64,000 nucleotides of DNA from Paenibacillus_V sp046244365 (GTDB lineage: Bacteria > Bacillota > Bacilli > Paenibacillales > NBRC-103111). The stretch is taken from positions 1,054,001 to 1,118,000 of the forward strand of contig NZ_CP176395.1 of the NCBI RefSeq assembly GCF_046244365.1. The letters run 5' to 3'. Position numbers and translations under genes: made by a program. Below are positions 18,065-25,440 of this stretch, piece after piece. How positions within the stretch are numbered: the first letter of the stretch is position 1; each line of letters opens with the position of its first letter. The notes below the pieces were generated by a model that did not search any database, was not told where the DNA came from, and was given only the letters and a program-made list of their open reading frames with translations.

Positions 18065-19588
18065 ATGCGAACATTGTCGTATCTATTTGTAAGCGTTGCC
18101 GCGGCTGCGGCGGGAGGTACGCTGCTGTCGAACGCGTACGTATCGAGGTTTTCTTACGATGAGGCGCTGTTCAGTATGTGGGCGGCTTTCATCGGCTACG
18201 GATTGCTGCTCGTACTTTTGTTCGCATTCGCCTATACAAGGCTTGGCGGGGTACGCCGCTGGCTGGCCGTTGGGCGGACGGATAACCCGGAGGCGATATG
18301 GCGGCGCTTGAACCGTTTTCCGGCAGAGGTGACGGGGATGGTTGCCGGCTACGGATTGGCTGTTACGCAGCTGACGCAGATTGTCAGAGTCAGCACGACA
18401 ACGGACGGTGCCCCGGGCGGATTCTGGATCGATTATGGCAAAAGTACGCTGTTCAACCTTTCCACCGTACTGATGCTGGCGCTGGCGTACTATTGCTTGC
18501 TTCAGCTTGCGCTGCGCCGCTATGCTGTTGAGCTTAAGATAACGGAACTGCCCACAGGGCGCAGCTCCACCTTCGTCCTGCCGATTGCCGTTTCATTCGG
18601 CGGAATCATGGCGTTCATCGGTACCCGGGTCATTTGGTATGCTTACGATCGCTCCTCGTCGGCTTTGCCCGTTGCGGTTAGCGGCATGCTGCTCGTGACG
18701 CTCGCAACGGTAGGGCTAGGCTCCTTGTTGTTCGTGACCGTGACGAAAGTGTTTTTCAATGATGTCAACGGAATCGTCGGGGAGCTTCGCCGGTTGCTGC
18801 GCAAACCGCGCGGGGAGCTGCATCGCAGCATTCCGATTGCGGCCGAAGACGAAACGGGCAAGCTGGCGCTGGCGTTCAACGCTCTGCAGGCACGGCTGAA
18901 CCGGGAATATGAGCAGATGGAGAAAGATGTGCGGCTGGCGGAAGGCGTGCTCCGTCAGCTTCTGCCGCAGCGCGAGCTGCAACTTCCGTCGCTTGCGGTA
19001 ACTTTCGGCGTACCGCCGGCTTCGGTTGTGACGGGCGACCTGTACGACGCGATCTCGGTAGACGAGCATAGAACGGCGCTTGTAATCGGACGCGTCGCGG
19101 GCTCGGGAATGCCGGCTGCGCTCATCATTTCGGCCATGCTCGTGCTTGTGCGCGCAGAGGTCAGCAACGGCGGGCGTGTCGGCGACGTACTGGATCGACT
19201 CCGCAGCCATTTGTCGGACGCGCTTCCCGAAGGGATGCCAGCGGCATTCGGCATATGCATAGTGGATACGGGCGCCTTCGAAGCGGAAGCCGGAGCGATC
19301 GGCTCCTTCGCACTGTCGGTCGGCGGGGAGCCGCAGCAGGAGCCCGTGGAAACGGCGCAATGGTGCAGTACGCCGTTCCGGGAGACGGACGTCATTCCTG
19401 TGGCGAAAATGGCGCTGATGCCGGGTTGGCGAATCGTTTTCGGACATAACGGGAAAGGGGCGGACGCGCCGAATTCCGCGCCTGCAGCAGATTGGCTTAC
19501 AGACGGGGGAATATCGGTTACGGTGAAGCTGTGTCAACGCAGCCAAGCAGCGGGGCCGGAGAGCCCTCGAACAGCGTCCATTTCGTAA
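18065..19588 (+). CDS. Membrane SpoIIE-like phosphatase homologue, catalytic residues lost
   Basis: A 507-residue protein with six or so N-terminal membrane segments, a HAMP-like stretch (about 235-285, EDETGKLALAFNALQARL) and a C-terminal SpoIIE/PP2C-like domain. Three of the four metal-binding aspartates are gone. VTGDLYD keeps Asp325, but the GDVxGKG motif reads IGRVAGSG (Arg343), the YSDG motif reads FGHNG (Asn462), and the DDRT motif is missing. It is therefore probably a pseudo-phosphatase that regulates or pairs with its intact neighbour (inference). No ribosome site fits the ATG at 18065; GGAGGA at 18031 instead fits an in-frame ATT at 18044 or CTG at 18041, so the true start may be non-AUG. 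Confidence 0.82.
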   Translation: MRTLSYLFVSVAAAAAGGTLLSNAYVSRFSYDEALFSMWAAFIGYGLLLVLLFAFAYTRLGGVRRWLAVGRTDNPEAIWRRLNRFPAEVTGMVAGYGLAVTQLTQIVRVSTTTDGAPGGFWIDYGKSTLFNLSTVLMLALAYYCLLQLALRRYAVELKITELPTGRSSTFVLPIAVSFGGIMAFIGTRVIWYAYDRSSSALPVAVSGMLLVTLATVGLGSLLFVTVTKVFFNDVNGIVGELRRLLRKPRGELHRSIPIAAEDETGKLALAFNALQARLNREYEQMEKDVRLAEGVLRQLLPQRELQLPSLAVTFGVPPASVVTGDLYDAISVDEHRTALVIGRVAGSGMPAALIISAMLVLVRAEVSNGGRVGDVLDRLRSHLSDALPEGMPAAFGICIVDTGAFEAEAGAIGSFALSVGGEPQQEPVETAQWCSTPFRETDVIPVAKMALMPGWRIVFGHNGKGADAPNSAPAADWLTDGGISVTVKLCQRSQAAGPESPRTASIS

Positions 19589-19633
19589 TTAGGGGAACGG
19601 CTATTCAGAGATGGAAGGGGGAGCGGGAAGCGC

Positions 19634-21262
19634 ATGAAGGAGAAGGAAAGAGGCGGCTCCTTAATGGGACGATTTTTGGGAATGTATATGGTTTCGGCGG
19701 GGGCCGGAATAGGGATAATCATGTTTATGAATGTGTACGGGCTGCAGCTTGGCCTAGAGGAGCTGCTTTACGACACGATCCCCATTCTGCTTGTTTTCCT
19801 CCTTCTCTTCGTGCTGCTTCTGCTTGGATTTACCCGGTACCGGCTGCGCGGAGTGATCGCCTATATGAACGGTAAAAGGCCGGATATGTCCGCTTCGGAA
19901 GCGTTTCAACGCATGCTTCGTTTTCCTGTGGAGATATTTTGGACCGTGATGGGGGTCGCGGCGGTTTTTACGCTGCTCTTCCATTTATACGATTACGGAG
20001 CCGAAGGGATCGCGCTTTTGCTCCGGTCTTCCGCGGATCGTTGGTACCTGATCTTTTTGATGATGTACGAGCTCAGTCTATCGCAAATGCTTGCCGTTCT
20101 GCTGTTCAGCGGCAGCCGCGCGAGTTTGAGACCTTTTTTGCTGCGCATGAATGCCTTCAGCCTGCCGAATTTGCCGGGCAACTCGTTTCACCGCTCCTTG
20201 CTCCTAATGTTTGTCTCCGGCGTTCTCTTGTCTGTCATTTCGCTCGTGCAAACGATCATAAGCAAAACGTTCAACGAAGAGGCGCTCAGCTTCAGCCAAT
20301 TGCTCGTTATGGCCGCCGTTACCTCCGCATTCGGTTTATGCACGCTGATGCTACCTCTGCTTCAATTCCGCCGCGAGATTCGTTTGCTGACGGCCCGCTT
20401 ATTTGCTCTTCAGGCTGAGAAGCGCGGCGTGCCGCATCAGATGCCGATCGTCTCGATGGACGAAATCGGCCGGCTGGCGGGAGCGTTTAACGAGCTGCAG
20501 GCATATACGGCAAAAGCTTACGAGGAAGTGTCGAAGGAGCTTCGGCTTGCCGCCGTCGTCCAGCAAAAGCTGCTGCCGCCGCCCCTGACGGCGAACGAGT
20601 CGTATGCCTGCTTCGCGATTTGCGAGCAAAGTCTGGAAACGGGGGGCGATTTCTACGATTGGATGGAGCTGGACGATCGGCGGCTGGCTGTTCTTGTCGG
20701 GGATGTCATGGGCAAAGGGATGCCGGCCGCGCTCATCATGTCATCGGTGCTGGCGCTGTTCCGGCTGGAGGTAAGGAAAGGCGGGACGGCTGGAGATGTG
20801 CTTACCCGTCTTAACCGGCGAATCGTGGAGACGCTGCAGGGAGAAATGATGGTCACCGCGGGTCTTGCCTTGATCGAGCTCGACAGCGGACGGCTTGCTT
20901 ACGCGAGCGCAGGACATCTTGCGCCCTATATCGTAAGCGCAGGCGGGGACGTGCGAGAGCTTCCCGTTGCTTCCATACCGCTTGGCGTAGATGATGAAGA
21001 AAGCTACTCGCAAGGGGAATACGAAATCGCGCCCGGCGATCGGCTGATTCTGTACTCCGACGGGGTTGTAGAGGCGCAGCACGCGGACGGTGCGATTTAC
21101 GGATTTGACGAATGGGAGCGGGAGCTTTCGGAAACGGATAGCGGCAAGCCTCTGGCTGAGCAGCTTCGCATGCTGATGGACAAGCTGCCCCGCAGTGCGG
21201 GAGCGGAACCGTTGGATGACAGGACGGTCGTTTGCGTACGCTGGGAGGGCAGGATAGCTTAA
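19634..21262 (+). CDS. Membrane-bound SpoIIE-type PP2C serine/threonine phosphatase
   Basis: A 542-residue protein with the same plan as its upstream neighbour: several membrane segments (residues 12-240), HAMP-like linker (MDEIGRLAGAFNELQAY, 275-291), then a SpoIIE/RsbU-type phosphatase domain. All metal aspartates are present: Asp339 (GGDFYDW), Asp357 (VGDVMGKGMPAA), Asp476 (LYSDGVVEA) and Asp529 (LDDRTVVCV). Such enzymes dephosphorylate anti-anti-sigma (STAS) proteins and so switch partner regulation. No anti-sigma or STAS partner gene lies beside it. The gap to the preceding gene is 45 bases, so the two are an operon. Confidence 0.9.
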   Translation: MKEKERGGSLMGRFLGMYMVSAGAGIGIIMFMNVYGLQLGLEELLYDTIPILLVFLLLFVLLLLGFTRYRLRGVIAYMNGKRPDMSASEAFQRMLRFPVEIFWTVMGVAAVFTLLFHLYDYGAEGIALLLRSSADRWYLIFLMMYELSLSQMLAVLLFSGSRASLRPFLLRMNAFSLPNLPGNSFHRSLLLMFVSGVLLSVISLVQTIISKTFNEEALSFSQLLVMAAVTSAFGLCTLMLPLLQFRREIRLLTARLFALQAEKRGVPHQMPIVSMDEIGRLAGAFNELQAYTAKAYEEVSKELRLAAVVQQKLLPPPLTANESYACFAICEQSLETGGDFYDWMELDDRRLAVLVGDVMGKGMPAALIMSSVLALFRLEVRKGGTAGDVLTRLNRRIVETLQGEMMVTAGLALIELDSGRLAYASAGHLAPYIVSAGGDVRELPVASIPLGVDDEESYSQGEYEIAPGDRLILYSDGVVEAQHADGAIYGFDEWERELSETDSGKPLAEQLRMLMDKLPRSAGAEPLDDRTVVCVRWEGRIA

Positions 21263-21357
21263 AGCGGCGCGCTTATCGCCAGGGAAGAGGGATGAAGGGT
21301 TATCCGTTAAGCGGGGAATGCTGCTTGGCGGATAGCTTTTTTGCCGTTCCCGCCCGT

Positions 21358-21939
21358 TTATTTGCCGAAAGCCGGACGGTTGGAGAAATAATACGTAAAT
21401 ACGGCGACGAAAAAAATCGTAATCATGGAGTACAGCGTACGCTCGGCCCCGATCACGGTAATGCCCGTAAGGAGGACGGTAAAATCGATAACGAAAATGA
21501 GCACGGCGGTCGGAATGCCGCTGCGCATCGAGAGCATCATGGCGAGCAGGTCGGTGCCCCCCGTATTAATGCCGTACGCCAGCATCAAGCCGATACCGGT
21601 TCCGATAAGCGCGCCTCCGTAAACGGCGTGCAGCATCACGGGCAGCTCAAGCAGCGTGCTTAGGGGGCTGAGCACGTCGATCAAATAGGAGGAGACGAGA
21701 AAGCCGGCGACGCTGCGCAGAAACAGCGATTTCTGGTTTAGAAAAGCGAACAGGAAAATCGGCAGACTGGCGAAAATAATGCTCGTCCCCGGTCTGAAGC
21801 CGAAATAGTATTTGAGCAGAAGCCCGATTCCGATCATCCCGCCGTCAAGGAGCTTGTACGGAACGAGAAACAGGTCGACACCGATTGCAACGGCCATGCT
21901 TCCGCCGATCACCGCCAGCGCCTTCGGCAACAGCGACAT
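21358..21939 (-). CDS. YitT-family membrane protein
   Basis: A 193-residue protein with five or six membrane segments matching the YitT/DUF161 family (IGVDLFLVPYKLLDGGMIG, then GGALIGTGIGLMLAYGINTGGTDLLA). Members usually carry an extra C-terminal DUF2179 domain, which is missing here, so this is the short form. Function unknown. The ATG at 21939 has GGGAGGAAT upstream. Confidence 0.88.
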   Translation of the reverse strand: MSLLPKALAVIGGSMAVAIGVDLFLVPYKLLDGGMIGIGLLLKYYFGFRPGTSIIFASLPIFLFAFLNQKSLFLRSVAGFLVSSYLIDVLSPLSTLLELPVMLHAVYGGALIGTGIGLMLAYGINTGGTDLLAMMLSMRSGIPTAVLIFVIDFTVLLTGITVIGAERTLYSMITIFFVAVFTYYFSNRPAFGK

Positions 21940-22213
21940 TTGGATTCCTCCCGCATTTGCGCTTTGCGCGCTTGTCCGCGCAGCGCATACTTGTCCTTGC
22001 ATTATATGCGTATGGTTTCGGATACCATGTCAAAAGCTAAAGAAAGGACAGCGAAGCAGCCGTTCATTTGTTCGACCGAAGGGAAGCACCGGCGGCTGAA
22101 ACCGGTAGTTGACACGCTAAGCTGCGTATGGTAAGTTTAAAGTATTCCTTAACTATATATTAGTAAGCTAGTTACGATAATATACTTCATAACCTTTGGA
22201 GGTGCCTTTTACG

Positions 22214-22990
22214 ATGATGCCATCCCTCTTTATCGCGCACGGCGCGCCGACACTTGCGATCGAATCGAACGCATACACTGCATTTTTGCAGGAGCTTGCG
22301 GGGAAAATACAGAAGCCTAAGGCGATTGTTCTTTTTTCCGCGCACTGGGAAAGCGGGGTTCAAGCGGTCGGCGGAGCCGAGCAGTACGAAACGATTTATG
22401 ATTTCGGCGGATTTCCCGATGAAATGTATCAGATCAAATATCCGGCTCGCGGGGATATGGAGATAGCGCGCGAGGTTGCTTCGCTGTTTGCGGCGAAGGG
22501 CATCCCGTCTCGAATCGACGAGAATCGCGGCCTGGATCACGGCTCATGGGTCGTTCTTCGTCTTCTGTATCCGCAAGCCGAAATCCCGGTTATCGCGCTA
22601 TCCGTCAACCGGCAGCTTACGAACGAGCAGCAGTACCGGATCGGCAGTGCGCTGGCCTCGCTGCGCGAGCAAGATATTCTGATCGTCGGCAGCGGCGGCA
22701 CCGTGCATAACTTGCGTAGAGTGTCATGGGGCGCCGAAAAAGCGGACGATTGGGCGCTCCGGTTCGACGATTGGCTGAAGGAAAAGCTGGAGGCTTGGGA
22801 TACGGAGGCGCTGTTCCAGTACGAAACGCAGGCGCCTTTCGCTCAAGAAGCGGTTCCGCCTTACGGGAACGAGCATTTCGTACCGCTTCTGCTGGCTATG
22901 GGGGCGGCGGACGCGACGCGTAAAGCGTCGCTGCTGTACCGCAGCTTCCAGTACGGGAGCTTAAGCTTGAGCTGCTGGCAGTTTGATTGA
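22214..22990 (+). CDS. LigB/DODA-type extradiol ring-cleavage dioxygenase
   Basis: A 258-residue protein of the class III extradiol dioxygenase family (YgiD / 4,5-DOPA dioxygenase-like). Metal ligands expected near the N-terminus and middle are visible as His9 (IAHGAP) and His44 (FSAHWES). The active-site region shows DENRGLDHGSWVVL (His109), and GNEHFVPLLLAMGA lies near the C-terminus. It would use iron or zinc; substrate unknown. GGAGGTG precedes the tandem ATG codons at 22214 and 22217. Confidence 0.9.
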   Translation: MMPSLFIAHGAPTLAIESNAYTAFLQELAGKIQKPKAIVLFSAHWESGVQAVGGAEQYETIYDFGGFPDEMYQIKYPARGDMEIAREVASLFAAKGIPSRIDENRGLDHGSWVVLRLLYPQAEIPVIALSVNRQLTNEQQYRIGSALASLREQDILIVGSGGTVHNLRRVSWGAEKADDWALRFDDWLKEKLEAWDTEALFQYETQAPFAQEAVPPYGNEHFVPLLLAMGAADATRKASLLYRSFQYGSLSLSCWQFD

Positions 22991-23081
22991 TATCGTGAAC
23001 GTCGTCCGGGACAGCAGCGTAACCCATACGAGGCTATCCCGGTAGGGAACATGAATAGGGTGAAAGTCCCGGCATTCAAGC

Positions 23082-23131
23082 GAAGAAGCCGCCAAAACCA
23101 CGGTTAGAAGTGGGGATGGCGGCTTCTTTCC
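23082..23131. terminator. Terminator between convergent genes
   Basis: GAAGCCGCC pairs with GGCGGCTTC, followed by TTTCCTT. It lies between the dioxygenase and the end of the minus-strand GyrI-VOC gene. Confidence 0.75.
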
Positions 23132-23134
23132 TTA

Positions 23135-24028
23135 TTAAGACGAACACTCGCGAACCATTAATTTATTACCGTCCGGGTCCAGAAAGACAAACCAGTGCGC
23201 ATCCATAATCTCTGTAAGAAGCTCAACACCTTGTTCTTTCATGAACCGGTAGGCTTCGTTAATGTCATGTGTCGGCAAAATAACGGCAGGCGTCTGATAA
23301 GCGGGAGGCCCTCCAGGCTCCCGTCCTCCCCATAACGGCATTTCATCCAAGATCAAATCGGGTCCGTCAACAGGTAACACATAAAGATGTCCATTCACGG
23401 CCTGACCGGAATCCGGTAAGCCCAAAATGCTCGAGTACCAGCTTTTGGCTGCTTGAATGTTGCGTACCGGAATGAAGACACCTTGAATCTCCCGCCGAAT
23501 AGGGCTGACCGGTTGAACGACCGCCGCCTCTTGCGACGGCCGGACGGGAATATGGATAGCCAACTCGGAATCGGGATGATCCGGTCCCAAAAAGCGCGAA
23601 TCGTAAACTTGCACATCGTACCGGCTCGCGTATTTGTACCCGGAAGCAGGCAGCCATGTAGAGTGAAAGTATCCGTATGAATCGGCTAAAGATTTGATGC
23701 TCCCTTTATGCGTAACTACGGCGTATTGGTGGGCCGGAAACGTTCGAGCCGTCATGCCTTCCGGAATTTCATCTGCAGCGTTTACTAGATAACCGGCAAT
23801 AAATTCATAATTTTGAAACCCGGAAAAGTCCTCTGGGTAGATGCTGACTCCGTGCATATGGCGGCTGACGGGGTTGCGAAGCTCGGCGGAACGATTGGCG
23901 AAGGAAGAGAAGAGCTTGCCGATCGTGTTGTTTTTGCGGGCGTTGGCTTTAGAGGTTACGCACGATAAGCCGATGACGGTGAACGAATCCTTCGATACGA
24001 GCTTGATTGACGGAACGGCTTTAGTCAT
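23135..24028 (-). CDS. GyrI-like effector-binding domain fused to a glyoxalase/VOC domain
   Basis: A 297-residue two-domain protein. The first half is a GyrI-like/AraC effector-binding fold (TVIGLSCVTSKANARKN, YEFIAGYLVNAADEIPEGM, FPAHQYAVVTHKG, and WLPASGYKYASRYDVQVYD). The second half is a VOC domain (GVFIPVRNIQAAKSWYSSIL, DGPDLILDEM, HWFVFLDPDGNKLMV). It has no DNA-binding domain, so it may be a ligand binder or small-molecule enzyme rather than a regulator. Of two ATG codons the second (24028) is better spaced from AAGGAG; the first is directly next to it. Confidence 0.83.
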   Translation of the reverse strand: MTKAVPSIKLVSKDSFTVIGLSCVTSKANARKNNTIGKLFSSFANRSAELRNPVSRHMHGVSIYPEDFSGFQNYEFIAGYLVNAADEIPEGMTARTFPAHQYAVVTHKGSIKSLADSYGYFHSTWLPASGYKYASRYDVQVYDSRFLGPDHPDSELAIHIPVRPSQEAAVVQPVSPIRREIQGVFIPVRNIQAAKSWYSSILGLPDSGQAVNGHLYVLPVDGPDLILDEMPLWGGREPGGPPAYQTPAVILPTHDINEAYRFMKEQGVELLTEIMDAHWFVFLDPDGNKLMVRECSS

Positions 24029-24195
24029 GCAGACAGACATCTCCTTATCAAATGGTGAGTTCTAACCACTCGCCCCTACAATTGTACGATGTGGATAATA
24101 TACCCAATAGTATGGCGTACAAACGTTCGGTTTGGAAAGGGGGGGCTGTAAAGATTGCTGTGCATGTACCCCCTAGATGATATCGGTAGTTACGA

Positions 24196-24774
24196 TCAAA
24201 GCTGTTTTACCGCCAGATTGAAATGCCGGAAGTCCTTCGTTGCGTAGTGCAGCTTTTTCTCGATTTTTCTTTTGATTTCGGGGTCTTGGTATTGCGTGAG
24301 CATGTCGACGTACCGGTCCACCATCGCTTTGATTTCGAGAATCCAGAGCGAATGATTGAGCGGGATCAGCTCCTTCAGATCCTCGGCGAAAGCCTCGGAT
24401 AAGAACCGGATTTTCGGCGGCTGAAGCAAGCTGGTAACGCCAAAGGTGGGGGGCGTGGCGTCCTCCCGAAACAGCTGCCCGGGCACCTGCTCCCAAAAGC
24501 TTTCCCATTCCGTTATCAAGCCCGCCTCGTAGAAAATAAACTTTTGAAAGCCGCATAGCCAAGCTGTGCAGCTCGTATTTCGGCGCTGACAGCCGACGCC
24601 GTTATTTAGAAAGTCGCACCCTATGCAGCAGGAACCGCCGTTCGGAATGCAAACGCTGCAGATGTGGTCCGCTCCGGCACCGTGGAGGTAGTCAAGGCCG
24701 GCTTCGATTGCTTTCTGTCTCGTTGTAACCCGCAAAAGCTCCTCGGGCTGTGAGGGTTTCAGGAAACCTGCCAT
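24196..24774 (-). CDS. Cysteine-rich protein of unknown function
   Basis: A 192-residue cytosolic protein, not recognised. A dense cysteine cluster fills residues about 36-74: CSVC, then CCIGCDF, GVGC, SC and WLCGF. The spacing suggests a metal site or redox centre. The rest is helical (FLSEAFAEDLKELIPLN; a charged tail EIKRKIEKKLHYATKDF). The ATG at 24774 has AAAGGAG upstream. Its promoter carries the same operator-like box as arsR and the SulP gene, so all three probably answer to ArsR. Confidence 0.78.
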   Translation of the reverse strand: MAGFLKPSQPEELLRVTTRQKAIEAGLDYLHGAGADHICSVCIPNGGSCCIGCDFLNNGVGCQRRNTSCTAWLCGFQKFIFYEAGLITEWESFWEQVPGQLFREDATPPTFGVTSLLQPPKIRFLSEAFAEDLKELIPLNHSLWILEIKAMVDRYVDMLTQYQDPEIKRKIEKKLHYATKDFRHFNLAVKQL

Positions 24775-24819
24775 GCCGTCGCTCCTTTCTTGGACCCATG
24801 ACTCCGCATGTGTATCGAA

Positions 24820-24839
24820 ATATTTGATTATTTGAATAT
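24820..24839 (-). promoter_or_regulatory. ArsR-type operator box upstream of the cysteine-rich gene
   Basis: On the minus strand this reads ATATTCAAATAATCAAATAT, identical over all 20 bases to the box before the SulP gene. It consists of two tandem TCAAATAW units with a period of 8 and lies just downstream of the minus-strand -10. Confidence 0.75.
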
Positions 24840-24844
24840 GGGTA

Positions 24845-24898
24845 ATTATACGCATACAGCGGTTTGTTTTACAACAGGCTAGTTAGATATGGTATGAT
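24845..24898. promoter_or_regulatory. Back-to-back promoters sharing one -35 hexamer
   Basis: On the minus strand TTGTAA (24874-24869) and TATAAT (24850-24845) are 18 bases apart. On the plus strand the same hexamer, read as TTACAA, is 18 bases from TATGAT (24893-24898). The two promoters drive the cysteine-rich gene and arsR in opposite directions. Confidence 0.65.
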
Positions 24899-24905
24899 GT
24901 TTTAT

Positions 24906-24925
24906 ATATTCAGATTTTCAGATTT
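24906..24925 (+). promoter_or_regulatory. ArsR-type operator box upstream of arsR
   Basis: ATATTCAGATTTTCAGATTT, eight bases after the -10 of arsR. Two tandem TCAGATTT units with a period of 8, the same design as the two other boxes. Confidence 0.65.
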
Positions 24926-24940
24926 TAAGGGGCTTGGTAC

Positions 24941-25267
24941 ATGAATCGTGAAATTCAGCAGTTCAAATCGGAGTTTTTTAAGGCTTTGGCTCACCCGATG
25001 CGCATTCGCATTCTTGAGGTGCTGTGCGAAGGGGACAAAACCGTCAACGAGCTTCAGGCCATTCTGGGCAGCGAAGGCTCTGCCGTATCGCAGCAATTGG
25101 CCGTGCTTCGGAACAAAAACGTAGTCAGCGGGACGAAAGAGGGAACATCCGTCATCTATTCGCTTCGCGATCCTCTCATCAAGGATTTGCTGGAGGTAGC
25201 TCGGCGAATTTTCGACAATCATCTGGTTGACGCCATCTCGCTATTGGAAAACATGAGAAATGAATAA
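24941..25267 (+). CDS. ArsR/SmtB-family repressor
   Basis: A 108-residue winged-helix regulator: FFKALAHPMRIRILEVLCEG, the recognition region TVNELQAILGSEGSAVSQQLAVLR, and wing GTKEGTSVIYSLRD. It has a single cysteine (in VLCEG) and lacks the second cysteine of the BigR/SqrR persulfide sensors and the usual ArsR Cys pair, so its signal is unclear. Three matching operator boxes nearby suggest it represses itself, the divergent cysteine-rich gene and the SulP transporter. No ribosome site stands out beyond TTAAGGGG. Confidence 0.92.
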   Translation: MNREIQQFKSEFFKALAHPMRIRILEVLCEGDKTVNELQAILGSEGSAVSQQLAVLRNKNVVSGTKEGTSVIYSLRDPLIKDLLEVARRIFDNHLVDAISLLENMRNE

Positions 25268-25365
25268 CACGATCAATAACAAGGATATCTTGAGATTGCA
25301 CAAGATAAACCTTGTTTTTATTTATTAATGGGCCTTTTTTGAACGAAAGGGCGGTGATCCGTTCA

Positions 25366-25395
25366 TTGACAAGGACAAAATATCGGGCGTATATT
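25366..25395 (+). promoter_or_regulatory. Sigma-A promoter of the SulP gene
   Basis: Perfect TTGACA and TATATT spaced by 18 bases; the operator box starts six bases after the -10. Confidence 0.8.
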
Positions 25396-25401
25396 CTTCA
25401 T

Positions 25402-25421
25402 ATATTCAAATAATCAAATAT
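25402..25421 (+). promoter_or_regulatory. ArsR-type operator box upstream of the SulP gene
   Basis: ATATTCAAATAATCAAATAT, the exact reverse complement of 24820-24839, placed where the transcript would start. Confidence 0.75.
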
Positions 25422-25440
25422 TTATAAAGAAGGGTTTCAA

